A stretch of 64,000 nt of DNA, from NCBI RefSeq assembly GCF_026151205.1, contig NC_087078.1, positions 3,613,675-3,677,674 of the forward strand. The letters run 5' to 3'. Each line of letters begins with the position of its first letter. The first letter of the stretch is position 1. Source of the stretch: Bolinopsis microptera (Eukaryota > Ctenophora > Tentaculata > Lobata > Bolinopsidae). The notes under the pieces were generated by a model. The model made no database searches, had not been told where the DNA came from, and worked only from the letters and a program-made list of their open reading frames with translations. The position numbers were made by a program, and so were the translations under genes. Of the stretch, positions 11,057 through 21,279 are shown one piece after another.

Positions 11057-13448
11057 TATGGTTTTTCTTCTGTTGAGGTTTGATTGAGTTTTTAGTCCCT
11101 CTTGAGAGCTCAATGTCGAGAGATCTAAATAGTCCGTCACGGAGATGAAGCCACAATTTCCGAGCCCCTCGTTCATCGAGACCCAACAAGACTCCATGTG
11201 GTCCTACGCTGCGCTGGATGAATCCTCCGAGATTGTCATTGTTTTGCGTGCATATTTTTATGTCTAGGCTAGCATTATTCTTGGATTTGACGTATTCGCT
11301 TAGTTCAGAGTTTATCTGTCTTATGGTACTGCTGCCTTGTGGATAGCCGGGGAGTGGAATAATCTGCGAAACACATATCTTTGCTGAGGTTGCTTTTGTT
11401 AGGTCATCCAAGATTTTCTTCATACCATCTAGTATCGTGTTTCCTGGCGTATTCATCAGAACATCAAGTTGCCCTAGATGGATATAAATGGCTTCAGGGT
11501 TGATTTCTGAGACTTTTTTGACTAAGTTTTGGTCCCTGCTAGCTGATACGGCAGTATCATATTCTATCCTCTTGACATCAAAACGTTTCGTGAATCTTGA
11601 TTCGTCGAAGGTATTGAAGTGTGCGTCGTGAATGACTACACATTTCCGGGTGTGCCAATGTTGAGGATTGAAGTTGTCACGACGGTACGTTTCACGGTTA
11701 ACAGGGGTGCCATCACTGTTATTTTTGCTTTGTTTATTGGCACCAGCAGTTGTCGTGCTTTTAGTGGTTCCCTCGGGCAAAAAGGTGACTGGGTCTTCAG
11801 CCTTTTGACTCGGCATATTCTCTTTCTTTCCTTTGTGTGGTGCCGTGCGTTTTTTGTCGTTTGGTCTTGTAAGGGGGTCCTCGGGGGTTTTGTTGGCGGC
11901 ATCGTTTTGGTGTTTCGGTTCAAAACTATTAGCGCGAGGTTTGTTAGCAGACTGGATGTTACCTTCTTGACCTGCTGTGTTGATTTTAGGCAGATCTTTG
12001 AAACACGCTGTAATCTCTCGGCTGATAAGTTCAAACCCTTTCCGTTGTCCTTGGAGAATCTTGTCTCCTAAATTATTCATAGCGCGTCTATTGAAACTTT
12101 CCAAATGACTTAGGATCGCACATTTTTCGTCGACTCCATCATATTGGTTGGGATAATTGACCCCGTTCGAATGACTTCCGGGTACACTCTTCATCCCCAT
12201 GATATCGGATTTGAGTTTGCTGAGTTCTTCGCTGTGTCTAGCCTGTATTATGCGTATCTCATTGGATTGGTTCGGCTCGTTGTTTTTCATTCTTGCGAGC
12301 TCGCTTTTTAAGTAGTTAACCTCCTTGGCTGAATCAGCTATCTGTTTTTCAAGTTCAAGGGTCTTGGATCGAAAAACCTTTTCTGCCGTTGCTCTGTGAG
12401 CTTGGTCTTGGATACGTTTCCGTTCTTTTTCTCCTTCTATCATTCTGTCCATGATATTGTCAATAGAGTTTTGCTGAATATTTAGGGTATCAAATATTGT
12501 TTTGTTTTTGTTGACCAGCGTGGCTAGAGATTTCGAGCTGGTTAGTGGGGCGCTGGAGTTGAGTTGACTGGCTAAGGAGGACAGGACTGAATCTTGGTTT
12601 GCTAGCTTTTCTTGGAATTCTAGTAAGTTCTGCTCAAGGAGTCGTATCGAGTTTTCTATCGATTCGTGAGTGCTGCAAGGGACCTTAATTTTTCCGGGGG
12701 TTAAGATCTGTCTTGCTTTCCTCGTCTTCTTAACTTTGACCTTTACTTTCTTTTCTGTATTCTGCGTCTTGCCCTGTGCACTGTTACTGGAGCTGTTGTT
12801 CGAGTTACAGCTTTTGTAGCCCTTTCTGCTAGAGGCATTGCTGAGTTCAGAAGATATTGACTCAGAGTCAGTCTCAGAGTTAATGAGATCTGGAGGATTT
12901 GCCTTTCTAGCTTCGCGCCCAATAGTGTTGACGTGGTCACGCAGCAGTTTCTTTTTATTGTCAACAGGAGTTTGCGGGTTGAAGTTTATTTCAAACCTTT
13001 TGAGTTCTCGATCTAGCGAATCAACTGCCATTTTCTCGACCAGACTAGTTATGAGAGGTGCTGACGGGTACGTGCTGTATTTGTTGTCAATCACAAGGTT
13101 AAAAAACGCTTTAATTGCAGTTTGACTTCGCTCGTTTGTTTTCTGACTGGTTAGGCCACAAAGGTCTATCCACTTGTTGAGATTCTTAGACGAGGCACTG
13201 TTAAGAATCTTGTCGCAGGTATCTCTCGAGAAAAATCGCAGTTGTTTTTCAACAATGGTGGTGTCGTCTTGTTTATCTTGTGAGTCGGGCAGACTTCCGT
13301 TGTCACCCTCACAATGAAGTTGTTCAGGGGCGGGGACGTTGCTTGCTAAACCAGTTATCCCTTCTACTGCGTCAGTTAGGGGACTACAGTGGGTGTTTTC
13401 GGGAGCTGGTTGGATAATGAATAGCCGGTCGCGGTTATAAAAGCCCAT
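11049..13448 (-). CDS. LINE ORF1, coiled coil plus SGNH-like C-terminal domain
   Basis: A 799-residue protein. The middle (about residues 265-420) is rich in Leu/Glu/Lys heptads and predicted by eye to be coiled coil, preceded by a Ser/Lys-rich basic stretch (KKVKVKVKKTRKARQ) likely to bind RNA. The last 190 residues resemble the SGNH/esterase domains found in ORF1 of CR1-type LINEs: a block near VVIHDAHFN (block I), YIHLGQLDVL (block III, normally GxND) and DERGARKLW (block V). The usual catalytic Ser and Asn are not evident, so the domain may be structural. ORF1 products of this group coat the RNA and assist retrotransposition. Confidence 0.85.
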   Translation of the reverse strand: MGFYNRDRLFIIQPAPENTHCSPLTDAVEGITGLASNVPAPEQLHCEGDNGSLPDSQDKQDDTTIVEKQLRFFSRDTCDKILNSASSKNLNKWIDLCGLTSQKTNERSQTAIKAFFNLVIDNKYSTYPSAPLITSLVEKMAVDSLDRELKRFEINFNPQTPVDNKKKLLRDHVNTIGREARKANPPDLINSETDSESISSELSNASSRKGYKSCNSNNSSSNSAQGKTQNTEKKVKVKVKKTRKARQILTPGKIKVPCSTHESIENSIRLLEQNLLEFQEKLANQDSVLSSLASQLNSSAPLTSSKSLATLVNKNKTIFDTLNIQQNSIDNIMDRMIEGEKERKRIQDQAHRATAEKVFRSKTLELEKQIADSAKEVNYLKSELARMKNNEPNQSNEIRIIQARHSEELSKLKSDIMGMKSVPGSHSNGVNYPNQYDGVDEKCAILSHLESFNRRAMNNLGDKILQGQRKGFELISREITACFKDLPKINTAGQEGNIQSANKPRANSFEPKHQNDAANKTPEDPLTRPNDKKRTAPHKGKKENMPSQKAEDPVTFLPEGTTKSTTTAGANKQSKNNSDGTPVNRETYRRDNFNPQHWHTRKCVVIHDAHFNTFDESRFTKRFDVKRIEYDTAVSASRDQNLVKKVSEINPEAIYIHLGQLDVLMNTPGNTILDGMKKILDDLTKATSAKICVSQIIPLPGYPQGSSTIRQINSELSEYVKSKNNASLDIKICTQNNDNLGGFIQRSVGPHGVLLGLDERGARKLWLHLRDGLFRSLDIELSRGTKNSIKPQQKKNHNG

Positions 13449-15540
13449 ATAATACTTTAATTTTAAATTATACGGTGATTAAAATAAATCAAGTATGAAA
13501 GATTGAGGAAATGGCATTGCTATTAACGATGTTTAATTATTTTGACAGGATCTTCAGTTTGTACAACAAATAATAAAAACATTCAAATGCTGCATGAAAA
13601 ATATCAGTGTAATAAAAATCGAACGCGCGGATATTTTAAAATGTTGATAATTCTATTACAGCTTAATATCCAAAACCTGGCCTTGCGATAATGAAATATT
13701 GGGCCTCGTTTATATTTGTACGAACTGCATTCGGCTTTCAAAATGGAGTTATCATGTCTAACATGAAACTAAACAGAAGTTTCGCGCTGCTGCAGTGTTT
13801 GGGGTCAGCACCGTAAGTGTTCGGATATTTGGTCTATTTATCCAACAATTCAGCCTACAGCCCTACGCTCCTGAACCTTGAAGGTTTATACAAATTTAAA
13901 AACGAATTTGATACTAATTTATAAATAACTCCAAGCTTAGATGAACAAGAAAACTTAAACATCGAACGAAATTGTAATAGCATAATCCGAACAGTTATTT
14001 ATCTTGTCTACTAGAAAGTAGAAAGTAGACAGAATAAAATCAAATTTCGAAACTTCAGTTCTGAGTAGGATGACTCATAAGTCATAAATCATGACTACGT
14101 AATATTTATTAGACGATACACGGATATTCTACTTTAAATCCAAATTCTGCAATATTGAGTAGCAATTAAACGTTCAACATTAAATTTAATTTTATTAATG
14201 AAATAAAAAACCGAAAAGATTCTGAGAACAGTGAATAGTTTGGAAGAAGTATAACTAAAAGAAAGGAACAACAAAGATCATCTGCCGCCCTGAAAGTGTG
14301 GGACCCGGCACGCACCTGTCTTGTAGTTGTGGCTCATTAAAAGAAACCATAAGAAACCCCGGCTGTCCTTAATTAAAAATAGCAATTAAAGCTACCTTAT
14401 ACTTAACAGAGAGTGTGATTTGAGTAGCAAGTTATCCGATAAAATGTTTCCATGGAATTGTAAAAAAGAGGCACAGTCTAGCTCCTTCCTCATGGAGAAC
14501 TGTATCTAGATCTTGATAATAACCTCGACTAACAGATCTACGAGACCACTATTATAAAAACTCCGATCAAGTTACTGTCTGCAGAAATAAATGTAAGGTT
14601 CGCTTATATAGTCTACAGAGAGAGAGATACTAGTTATATTATCTATACGAGAGTTATATTATATGCAGGACGCGGAAGAGAAGGAGAGGAAACTGAGTAC
14701 AGAGTATTACACCACACAATGTGTTCTATACACAGCTGCTGGGATCTCATGAGGGAGACGCTTCTCCGCTGATCCAGGGTCCTGTACTGTTGCAACTAAC
14801 AGGAGTTTGTGGCAACAGTACTGTGTGTTTTGTGGAGACAGATTAATACAGGAGTTAACACAGATTTCAGGAGATAATGGGTACCACCTCATATTAAGGT
14901 GGTGTATCAGAAAACGTATAATTCGTCCTGAAATGAAGATGGATCACTGATAATATTATGGACAGCTGTGTAGACTTAACAAAGAACCACTTCTAAACTC
15001 TGGTGTGATTTTAATATGATCTAGTACCTGTACATTCCTCTTTCTATTATTACTCAGTATTCTAACTATTCACGTGTGTGTAACAAACATGGACACTGAC
15101 TACTGAGGTCAGTTATTGTTAACCTCATGGGTAAAGATTATAGTCCTCAGTATGTGACTATTCGGTGTCTACTCCAAGTAAAAGATCCGAATAGAATACT
15201 ATACAGCATCATACGGTATGTGACAAATGTATAATAATTAAATAAATATCTGATTAATGTATATTATATAATGTACAATAATTCACGAACAAACATGAGC
15301 TCCGAAACAAGCACCAATCATAAGACCACGCAGCTTTTAAAATATTGATATTGTATCTGTGGTGAACTGCTACCTAAATGTAATGCCACAACAATTCTGA
15401 TATATACTAAAGGAAAACGTATGGTAAGGAGATGTTGCGGTATGATATTTACCGTCTAATCCCAAGGACGGGTCTCCAGTCAAAGTTATCAATAAAAACT
15501 GAACATGTCAATTCAAATATCGGAGAGGACCTTATGTAAA

Positions 15541-15592
15541 ACCTATATAATAGACCTATATAATAGACCTATATAATAGACCTATAGACCTA
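15541..15592. repeat. 13-bp tandem repeat (ACCTATATAATAG)n
   Basis: Three perfect 13-bp units followed by decaying partial units. Confidence 0.9.
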
Positions 15593-15861
15593 CTGGTCAC
15601 TTTCATTAACAATTTGGCATTTGAAATTATGTTAGCACTTATTATCCAGGAGCTCATTTGACATATGGCAGCGGCTGTTAAGAGTGTTAATTATAATTAT
15701 TAACGGACAAACGTCCGCAACAATTCAATGTTAGAAACAGTTGCCCGGGGTAAAAAGGAAGCATCTGAAAATAAGAGCTTGCTCTGCAAAGAATCTTTCA
15801 TAAAGTTTCACTTAATTTAGTTCTGTGTAAATCTGACAATCTAGTTTTCAGAGAAAACATA

Positions 15862-15877
15862 CGTAACCATGGTTACG
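15862..15877. repeat. 16-bp perfect palindrome CGTAACCATGGTTACG
   Basis: A perfect dyad containing GTAACC-AT-GGTTAC, similar in layout to winged-helix or RFX-type binding sites. No gene was found next to it, so function is unknown. Confidence 0.6.
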
Positions 15878-18035
15878 ATGAAAATGAACCGTTATAAATA
15901 CGCACTACGTACTTTACGCCGAAAAGTACGTATTTTACGGCGATACTAAGAGCACCAACATCAGGTAATTACTTCTAATATTTACAAACATACATACAGT
16001 TAACTTTGAGCAGGGAGTGACAGATCCTAAAGCGCTACAGCCTACACACAACTGGTTACCTATAACCACGGTTAACGACTAAATACTCTAGAAAACACCT
16101 GGCGCGGCAACACAAACAGTTCACACGATTCACAACTAAAGACGGGAACTCATTGGCACACATACTCCAGGAGAGATGCTAGTTTAGGAGGGAGTTACAA
16201 ATGTGGTGGTTCAGTATTGTGCAACTTTTGAAGAGTTGTGTAGGGTGTTGCTGCTGTGTGGTGATATAGTAAACAGACTAAGCTCACATAACAGCCAGTT
16301 CACGTCGTGGAGGTAGAAACACCCCTCCCTAACTTAAATTATAAATATATCGTTTAATTACTCTTTACTGATACGTGGAGTTGGGATCAAATTAAAAACC
16401 ATTGAACCGTGGATAACCCCCTCAAAAACCACGTGAAACCGTTGAATGTTACGTAAGGGATAAGGCAGCAGAGGTGCCAATTTCAATCCAGAGCGGTGAC
16501 GTTACGCACGTCTATGTTAATCGTTACAAGAGTTATTAATATGAGAGGTAAAACGGCTGTTCCCTCCTCCTATCTCCAGGTAGGGAACCAGGTGCTGGCG
16601 GTGAATATTATCACGTGACTTCTACTAGGGGCTATTACCAAATGACTGTTAGCGAGTCACCTGACCTGTTTATACCATGAGCTGATATTATAAGTGAGCA
16701 TAATCGGGAATGGCGGTTAGTAACCATTTGCTAAATCTCCAGTCAAGTGAGGTAATATTGGTAGAAATGGGGTGCCGTTCGGCGATGACGATACAACTTC
16801 AGAGCTTCAGACCGGGACCAGCCTAGGGGAGAGGGGGTTCGAGAGGCTAATTGTAATCTTACACAATGGCTAGGTGGAAAGGGAGAGAGGTTTCAAACAT
16901 TGGCTAGTGTTATAACTTTATAAGAGGTAAACGATCCAGTGCATAGTTTGCGAAACACTAAACGTAAATTTCAACTATGTGGGGATTCAAGCCGAGAAAT
17001 CTTATATATATTCTCTAAAAATGTAATTTTAGAGCAGAATTTAACAGGAGAAAAATTTGAATATTCAGTAGTGCGTTACCGTCAGATTAAGTGCCTTTAT
17101 TGCATCCAGACCGATATCCAAAAGGCTTTTCGATCAAATATTGCATTATGCAATAATTGCGTAATGCTATGTCGCTTTCATTTTTAAGTAGTAAAGCGAT
17201 AAATAATAAAATAGCCATCCTTTAAGAGAGCTATAAATGCGGTAAAGGTCAAAACACCAATATATTTGATCAGGGACGCCATTGAGCAATTAAATGAATA
17301 TTTCATTTCGATACTCATTGGAGTGCAAACTTGCTCTCAAAATGTTACTAACATTGTTAGTGGAGCAATGAATTTATGCAAAATGTTGTACAAAATATCA
17401 GCAAACGATGAAAGTTTCAAAATACATATGTTTTCGATTGAGGAATGCTCGTATTAGAGAAATATATAACCAAAATAGTGCCTTGAGTCATATAACGATT
17501 TTTGTAAAATCACGCATACGTATAACTATAAGCGAACATTACACCATTTTGACTTTGCGGGCCCTTGCCCCTTCCCCGATTCCCTAAGTGACTTTAGACA
17601 AAACGTAATGTTCGTAGTTCAAGACTTTTTCTTTAGAAAAGGAAATTTTCATCAATTCATCAACCTTATGAGTGAATGCAACAGTTGGCCATTTTCGAGC
17701 GGGTATTTTAACATCCTACACAATGCATTTACGCATATTTAAGTTTCAAGCAACTTACAAATTTTAGAATTATTACCAAACTGATAATTTATTTAGGGCA
17801 TTGATTATCCGATTACTAAAAATAAAGCTAGGGCTTTTTACATAATAAATCTTTATTAAAAAATGACTTTCGATATCACATGATAATAATGTATGCCTCA
17901 AACTCCCAGTCAACTTGCTAGAATTAGAAATATTTCTTTATATTTATCAAAATATTTTTATTTAAAAATATTCTCTAACCTCTTTTTCAAATGAGAACAC
18001 AGCAATCTTAAATCAATTTTTTACACCAATTGCAA

Positions 18036-18081
18036 CTTTTCGTGCGACCTTTTGAACATGTTCAAAAGGTCACACGAAAAG
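18036..18081. repeat. 46-bp near-perfect palindrome with no spacer
   Basis: Two 23-base arms centred between 18058 and 18059 (core TTTTGAACATGTTCAAAA) with one mismatch pair. It lies about 30 bp past the stop codon of the minus-strand gene at 18112-20508, so its transcript would fold into a long hairpin. It may be a relic of a small inverted-repeat transposon. Confidence 0.85.
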
Positions 18082-18111
18082 TTCCTATCGAGAAGTGCCC
18101 CTATACCTTAT

Positions 18112-20508
18112 CTAGAAAACAACTTGACTTGAAGTGTGATGTCTAGATCTCATGTTCTTAGGCCGATGATCAGGTTTAAACTGCAGCTCATCATCATTAG
18201 ACATAATTCCTCCAAAAGACCAATTTGTGGACATTGATCTGCTTCTATTCCGCCAAGCATCATCCCCGAATGACGTCTGACCGCTCACGTCAGTTGGACT
18301 ATCAGCTATTTTGGACCAGTTTGCGGACATAGCTCTATTTCTGTTTTTCCCAGCCTCTTCTCCAGAAGAATGTTGACGAGCTGCTCCATTTGGACGCTCA
18401 CCTCCGAAAGACCAGTTGGAAGACATGTTCCTATTGCGCCCACCATTATTTCCGAATGACCTTTGTTTTCCGACCCTCTCGGCTGGACTTTCGCCAACAA
18501 ATGACCAATTTGTAGAAAAGTTCTTACTCTGTCCTGATTCCTCCCCAGAAGATCCCTTCTCCTCTGAGTTGTTATTCACAAGGGACCAGTTTGTTGACAT
18601 AGCCCTGTTTCCATTCTTCCCCGCATCTCCTCTAGGAGACCTCTGATAGGCTCGATTTTCTGGATTCTCATCAACGAACGACCAATTGGTAGACATGGCT
18701 CTATCTCTGTTTTGTCCTGCATCCACCTCGAAGCGAGCAGGAGTGTTCATTCCTCCGTTCATTCTTCCTTTAACTCCTCCCTTAAATTTTATTCCACCAT
18801 CCATTCCTCCCCTCATTGCAGATTCATCACCACTGTTGACGGCCATGACTTTGACATTTCCAGCTCTGAGATCTGATCCCGTGACAAAGTGATAGTGGGG
18901 TCCAACCTTCTTGCCATCGCACCCTTTTGAGGACATGATTTTAGCTTTGTGTTCTCTGGGTACTTGTCTCATGTGGTAATGTTTGTTGCCTTTGTCCTTC
19001 TCAAGATCGGCTTTAAGTTTGTCAGGGCATGATGGACAGACTCGCTTTTTCTGCGCGTGACACCCGGGGCAGTTGGAGCAGCTGCATTTCTTTTTGGCTG
19101 GCAGTTCTTTCTCGGGATAATCTTTTACATAAGATGTACCGTATTTAGTTGGGTCCCCTCCTAATACTGTTTTGCCTTTCGATCTAGCTTTGTTTCTTTC
19201 TGCTTCTTCTCTGTTTCTGCGAGCCTGGTCATCGTCATTTGGTCCACCGTAACGCCAGGGTCGTTTCATGCCATCATCTTCACATCCCAATACAACATTA
19301 GATTCGTTCTTCCATTTACCTACCCTGTCAGGGGCTCTGTGGTCAAAGTTACCGTACTCAGACTTACGATGCGGAGCATCAGAATCAGCACCCAACTTAA
19401 CTTTTGTTCTCTCTGCCTTAAACTTATTCGCATCTCTTGCCCTGGGATCATTGACAATTTCCCAGCACCCATAATCAGATTTTCTTCGTTCCATGGGCCC
19501 ATCATAAGCTCCTTTAAGATGATCCACGTTGTTTTTCTTCTTGTAATCTGTTTTGTCCCGATCTCCCTCTTGACCTACAAACTCGGAATCATAGGAAGTT
19601 TGAGGTTTATAATGTTCTGCACCTAGAACCACCGAATCTTTGGTGTTCTTGTCCTTGTAATTGGGGCGATCTCTCTCAAAGCTCACACCGTTCTCAACAA
19701 AGTCCTCTCTATTAGTGGTGTCCCAGTCAGCCCTCGTTGGATCCCGCATTCCCCAAACATTATCATCCTTATTCCGATTATCATACTCCCACCGCTCTCC
19801 CTTTCCTGGAACAAAATCTCCATCGTAAGTGGTTCCATCCTTCTGAGAGTGCTGAGGACAAAAGGACACCCCGAACAAGTCCTCGTGTTGATGAGGCTGA
19901 TGATTGGCGGCACATGGAGAAATGCAGGAATCACAGGTCTGACACTTCCCATCTCCTGAGCTCTCACTGCCAGGTCCCTCCAGACCACACAGAACTAGAT
20001 CTCCTTCTCCTGGGGAGGCTGTGTGACTCTCCTTGCAGTTATCAGCCGAACAAGCTACGAAGCATTTCTCTTCCTCTTGGACCGGAGCGCTTTGGAACCC
20101 TCCACTTATCACTTGTTCCGCATCGAAGTCTTCAACTCCAGCGAAGTTATTGTTCCAGGCTGGCATTTGTTTTAATTTTGGTTTGGTTACCTTGCGTTTA
20201 GGAGCAGGTTTAGGATCCAGTTTCTTGGCTGGTGTCCTGATAAATTCCTTAGCAGGAACAACAACTACCTCCTCAACTACAACCACCTCTTCAACCTCTG
20301 ACTCACTGCTGGGGGGCGGGGGTTGAATTACCTCTGCTTCTGCTGTCTGAACAGTCACGTCTGCATCGTACTCGTTAGATAGCTGAAAGTTGCTGAAGGA
20401 GTATCGGGGTTTAGCCTGTACTACGGTTACTGTCTCCTCTATTATTTCTTCCTCGGAGCTGGAGTCGTAGCTACTGCTACTGCTGCTGTCGTTACTACTG
20501 CTTGTCAT
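18112..20508 (-). CDS. Repeat-rich 798-aa protein, possibly SAXO/MAP6-like microtubule-associated
   Basis: A single open frame with its ATG at 20508. The N-terminus (about 1-90) is Ser- and acid-rich. A Cys/His-rich stretch (CQTCDSCISPC, then HQPHQHEDLF) follows at about 185-215. Residues 220-470 hold loosely repeated units of the form TTYDGDFV, TTNREDFV, TSYDSEFV followed by charged segments ending in VVLG(A/C), which recall the Mn repeats of SAXO (FAM154)/MAP6 proteins that bind ciliary microtubules. A second Cys cluster (CSCSNCPGCHAQ, CPSC) sits near 470-490. From about 600 to 770 there are six repeats with the core RAMSTNWSF. No membrane segment is visible. The SAXO link is an inference from repeat shape; the C-terminal NWSF repeats match no family I know. 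Confidence 0.8.
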   Translation of the reverse strand: MTSSSNDSSSSSSYDSSSEEEIIEETVTVVQAKPRYSFSNFQLSNEYDADVTVQTAEAEVIQPPPPSSESEVEEVVVVEEVVVVPAKEFIRTPAKKLDPKPAPKRKVTKPKLKQMPAWNNNFAGVEDFDAEQVISGGFQSAPVQEEEKCFVACSADNCKESHTASPGEGDLVLCGLEGPGSESSGDGKCQTCDSCISPCAANHQPHQHEDLFGVSFCPQHSQKDGTTYDGDFVPGKGERWEYDNRNKDDNVWGMRDPTRADWDTTNREDFVENGVSFERDRPNYKDKNTKDSVVLGAEHYKPQTSYDSEFVGQEGDRDKTDYKKKNNVDHLKGAYDGPMERRKSDYGCWEIVNDPRARDANKFKAERTKVKLGADSDAPHRKSEYGNFDHRAPDRVGKWKNESNVVLGCEDDGMKRPWRYGGPNDDDQARRNREEAERNKARSKGKTVLGGDPTKYGTSYVKDYPEKELPAKKKCSCSNCPGCHAQKKRVCPSCPDKLKADLEKDKGNKHYHMRQVPREHKAKIMSSKGCDGKKVGPHYHFVTGSDLRAGNVKVMAVNSGDESAMRGGMDGGIKFKGGVKGRMNGGMNTPARFEVDAGQNRDRAMSTNWSFVDENPENRAYQRSPRGDAGKNGNRAMSTNWSLVNNNSEEKGSSGEESGQSKNFSTNWSFVGESPAERVGKQRSFGNNGGRNRNMSSNWSFGGERPNGAARQHSSGEEAGKNRNRAMSANWSKIADSPTDVSGQTSFGDDAWRNRSRSMSTNWSFGGIMSNDDELQFKPDHRPKNMRSRHHTSSQVVF

Positions 20509-21279
20509 GGTCCTGTGTAAGGGAGGGTCAAGAGATGAAATAATTGTGATGCTGGAATGCTGAAATACTGTGTATTTTAAGATATTTTAAACTTAAAGCA
20601 CCAGCGGTCTTACCGCCGCAACGAGTCAATTTCAGCCCTCAGTAGAGTAAACGTTTGATAGTTCGAGCCTCTCTTTTGAAGTCGAACGAATTTGATTTAA
20701 CTGATATTGAAACTAAAGTGTTGTAAGACAAATTATTACCTGATGTACTATAATTACTCTGCTGTAAAGACACGTAAATGTTCATGTAGTTACTTTCTTC
20801 CTTTTCGGAGAAACTTTCTGAAAATTAATTTTGATGAGTCAAGATAAAGGTTATCATAAATCTTGCAAAAGTCAAACTAATCTTCAAAAACTTTTCAGGC
20901 TTTTGCATTGCATGATAGGTTGCTACAAAAAGTTGTGCACCAGATAAGAGTGAATGAAGAGTATACTTATAACTTTATAACCGTATACTACTTGATTGAT
21001 GGTCGGTACTGACTATACTGACAAGAGAAAATAAACTTACACTTACTAACCAGCTGATTGACTATTAAGATAAACAAGCAACTTGAAATGACCTTGTTAC
21101 GCATTGGAGCCTCGAGCGAAGCCTGGTTACCTCAGATTAATTGGATCATTGTTTACAGTGGTTCAGTGATTAACCATTACGTGTTATCTCCATGGTGACC
21201 ACGTGACATGGTTATGGCAACCACGTGACTGTTAAGTTCCCAATTGTATGTGTGTCAGCTCATCACGTTGCCCAATGTG
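20509..21279. other. Upstream region of the repeat-rich gene
   Basis: No coding signal. Around 21180-21235 there are two CCACGTGAC E-box-like motifs and ATGG(T/C)-type half-sites (CTCCATGGTGACC and TTATGGCAACC) that resemble halves of an RFX X-box, about 0.7 kb upstream of the 20508 start codon. This is compatible with, but not proof of, a ciliary gene promoter. Confidence 0.35.

Larger units (their letters stand above)
7173..13448 (-). mobile_element. Non-LTR retrotransposon (LINE), nearly full length
   Basis: The element reads on the minus strand: ORF1 (13448-11049), ORF2 APE part (from 11056) and ORF2 RT part (to 7452), a 3' UTR of about 245 bp, and a terminal tandem array of an 11-bp unit at 7173-7208. 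An ORF1 with coiled coil plus SGNH-like domain, an ORF2 with APE-type endonuclease before RT, and a short-repeat 3' tail instead of poly(A) all fit the CR1/L2 group. The clade is an inference. The 5' end is not defined; the AT-rich sequence above 13448 may be its 5' UTR. ORF1 is open for 799 codons and the RT part for nearly 890, so the insertion is young, with one frameshift seen near 10110-10190. No target-site duplication was identified. Confidence 0.9.
13449..18035. other. Long intergenic stretch, no gene recognised
   Basis: The part next to 13448 may be the LINE 5' UTR. Beyond it I see only short features: inverted-repeat segments around 14775-14900, a 13-bp tandem repeat at 15541-15592, and a palindrome at 15862-15877. 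ORFs at 16939-17187 and 17266-17457 have no recognisable family or codon signal and are not called. Confidence 0.45.

Noticed and set aside
11056-11197. ORF2 start at 11197
   Set aside because: The 47 extra residues overlap ORF1 in another frame and resemble no endonuclease; the ATG overlapping the ORF1 stop is preferred.
11619-12071. 150-codon plus-strand ORF and other frames inside the LINE
   Set aside because: Antisense or alternate-frame shadows of LINE ORF1.
16560-16620. PDZ-like fragment VGNQVLAVN after a CTCCAG acceptor
   Set aside because: Only about a dozen residues before a stop and no flanking exons; likely chance.
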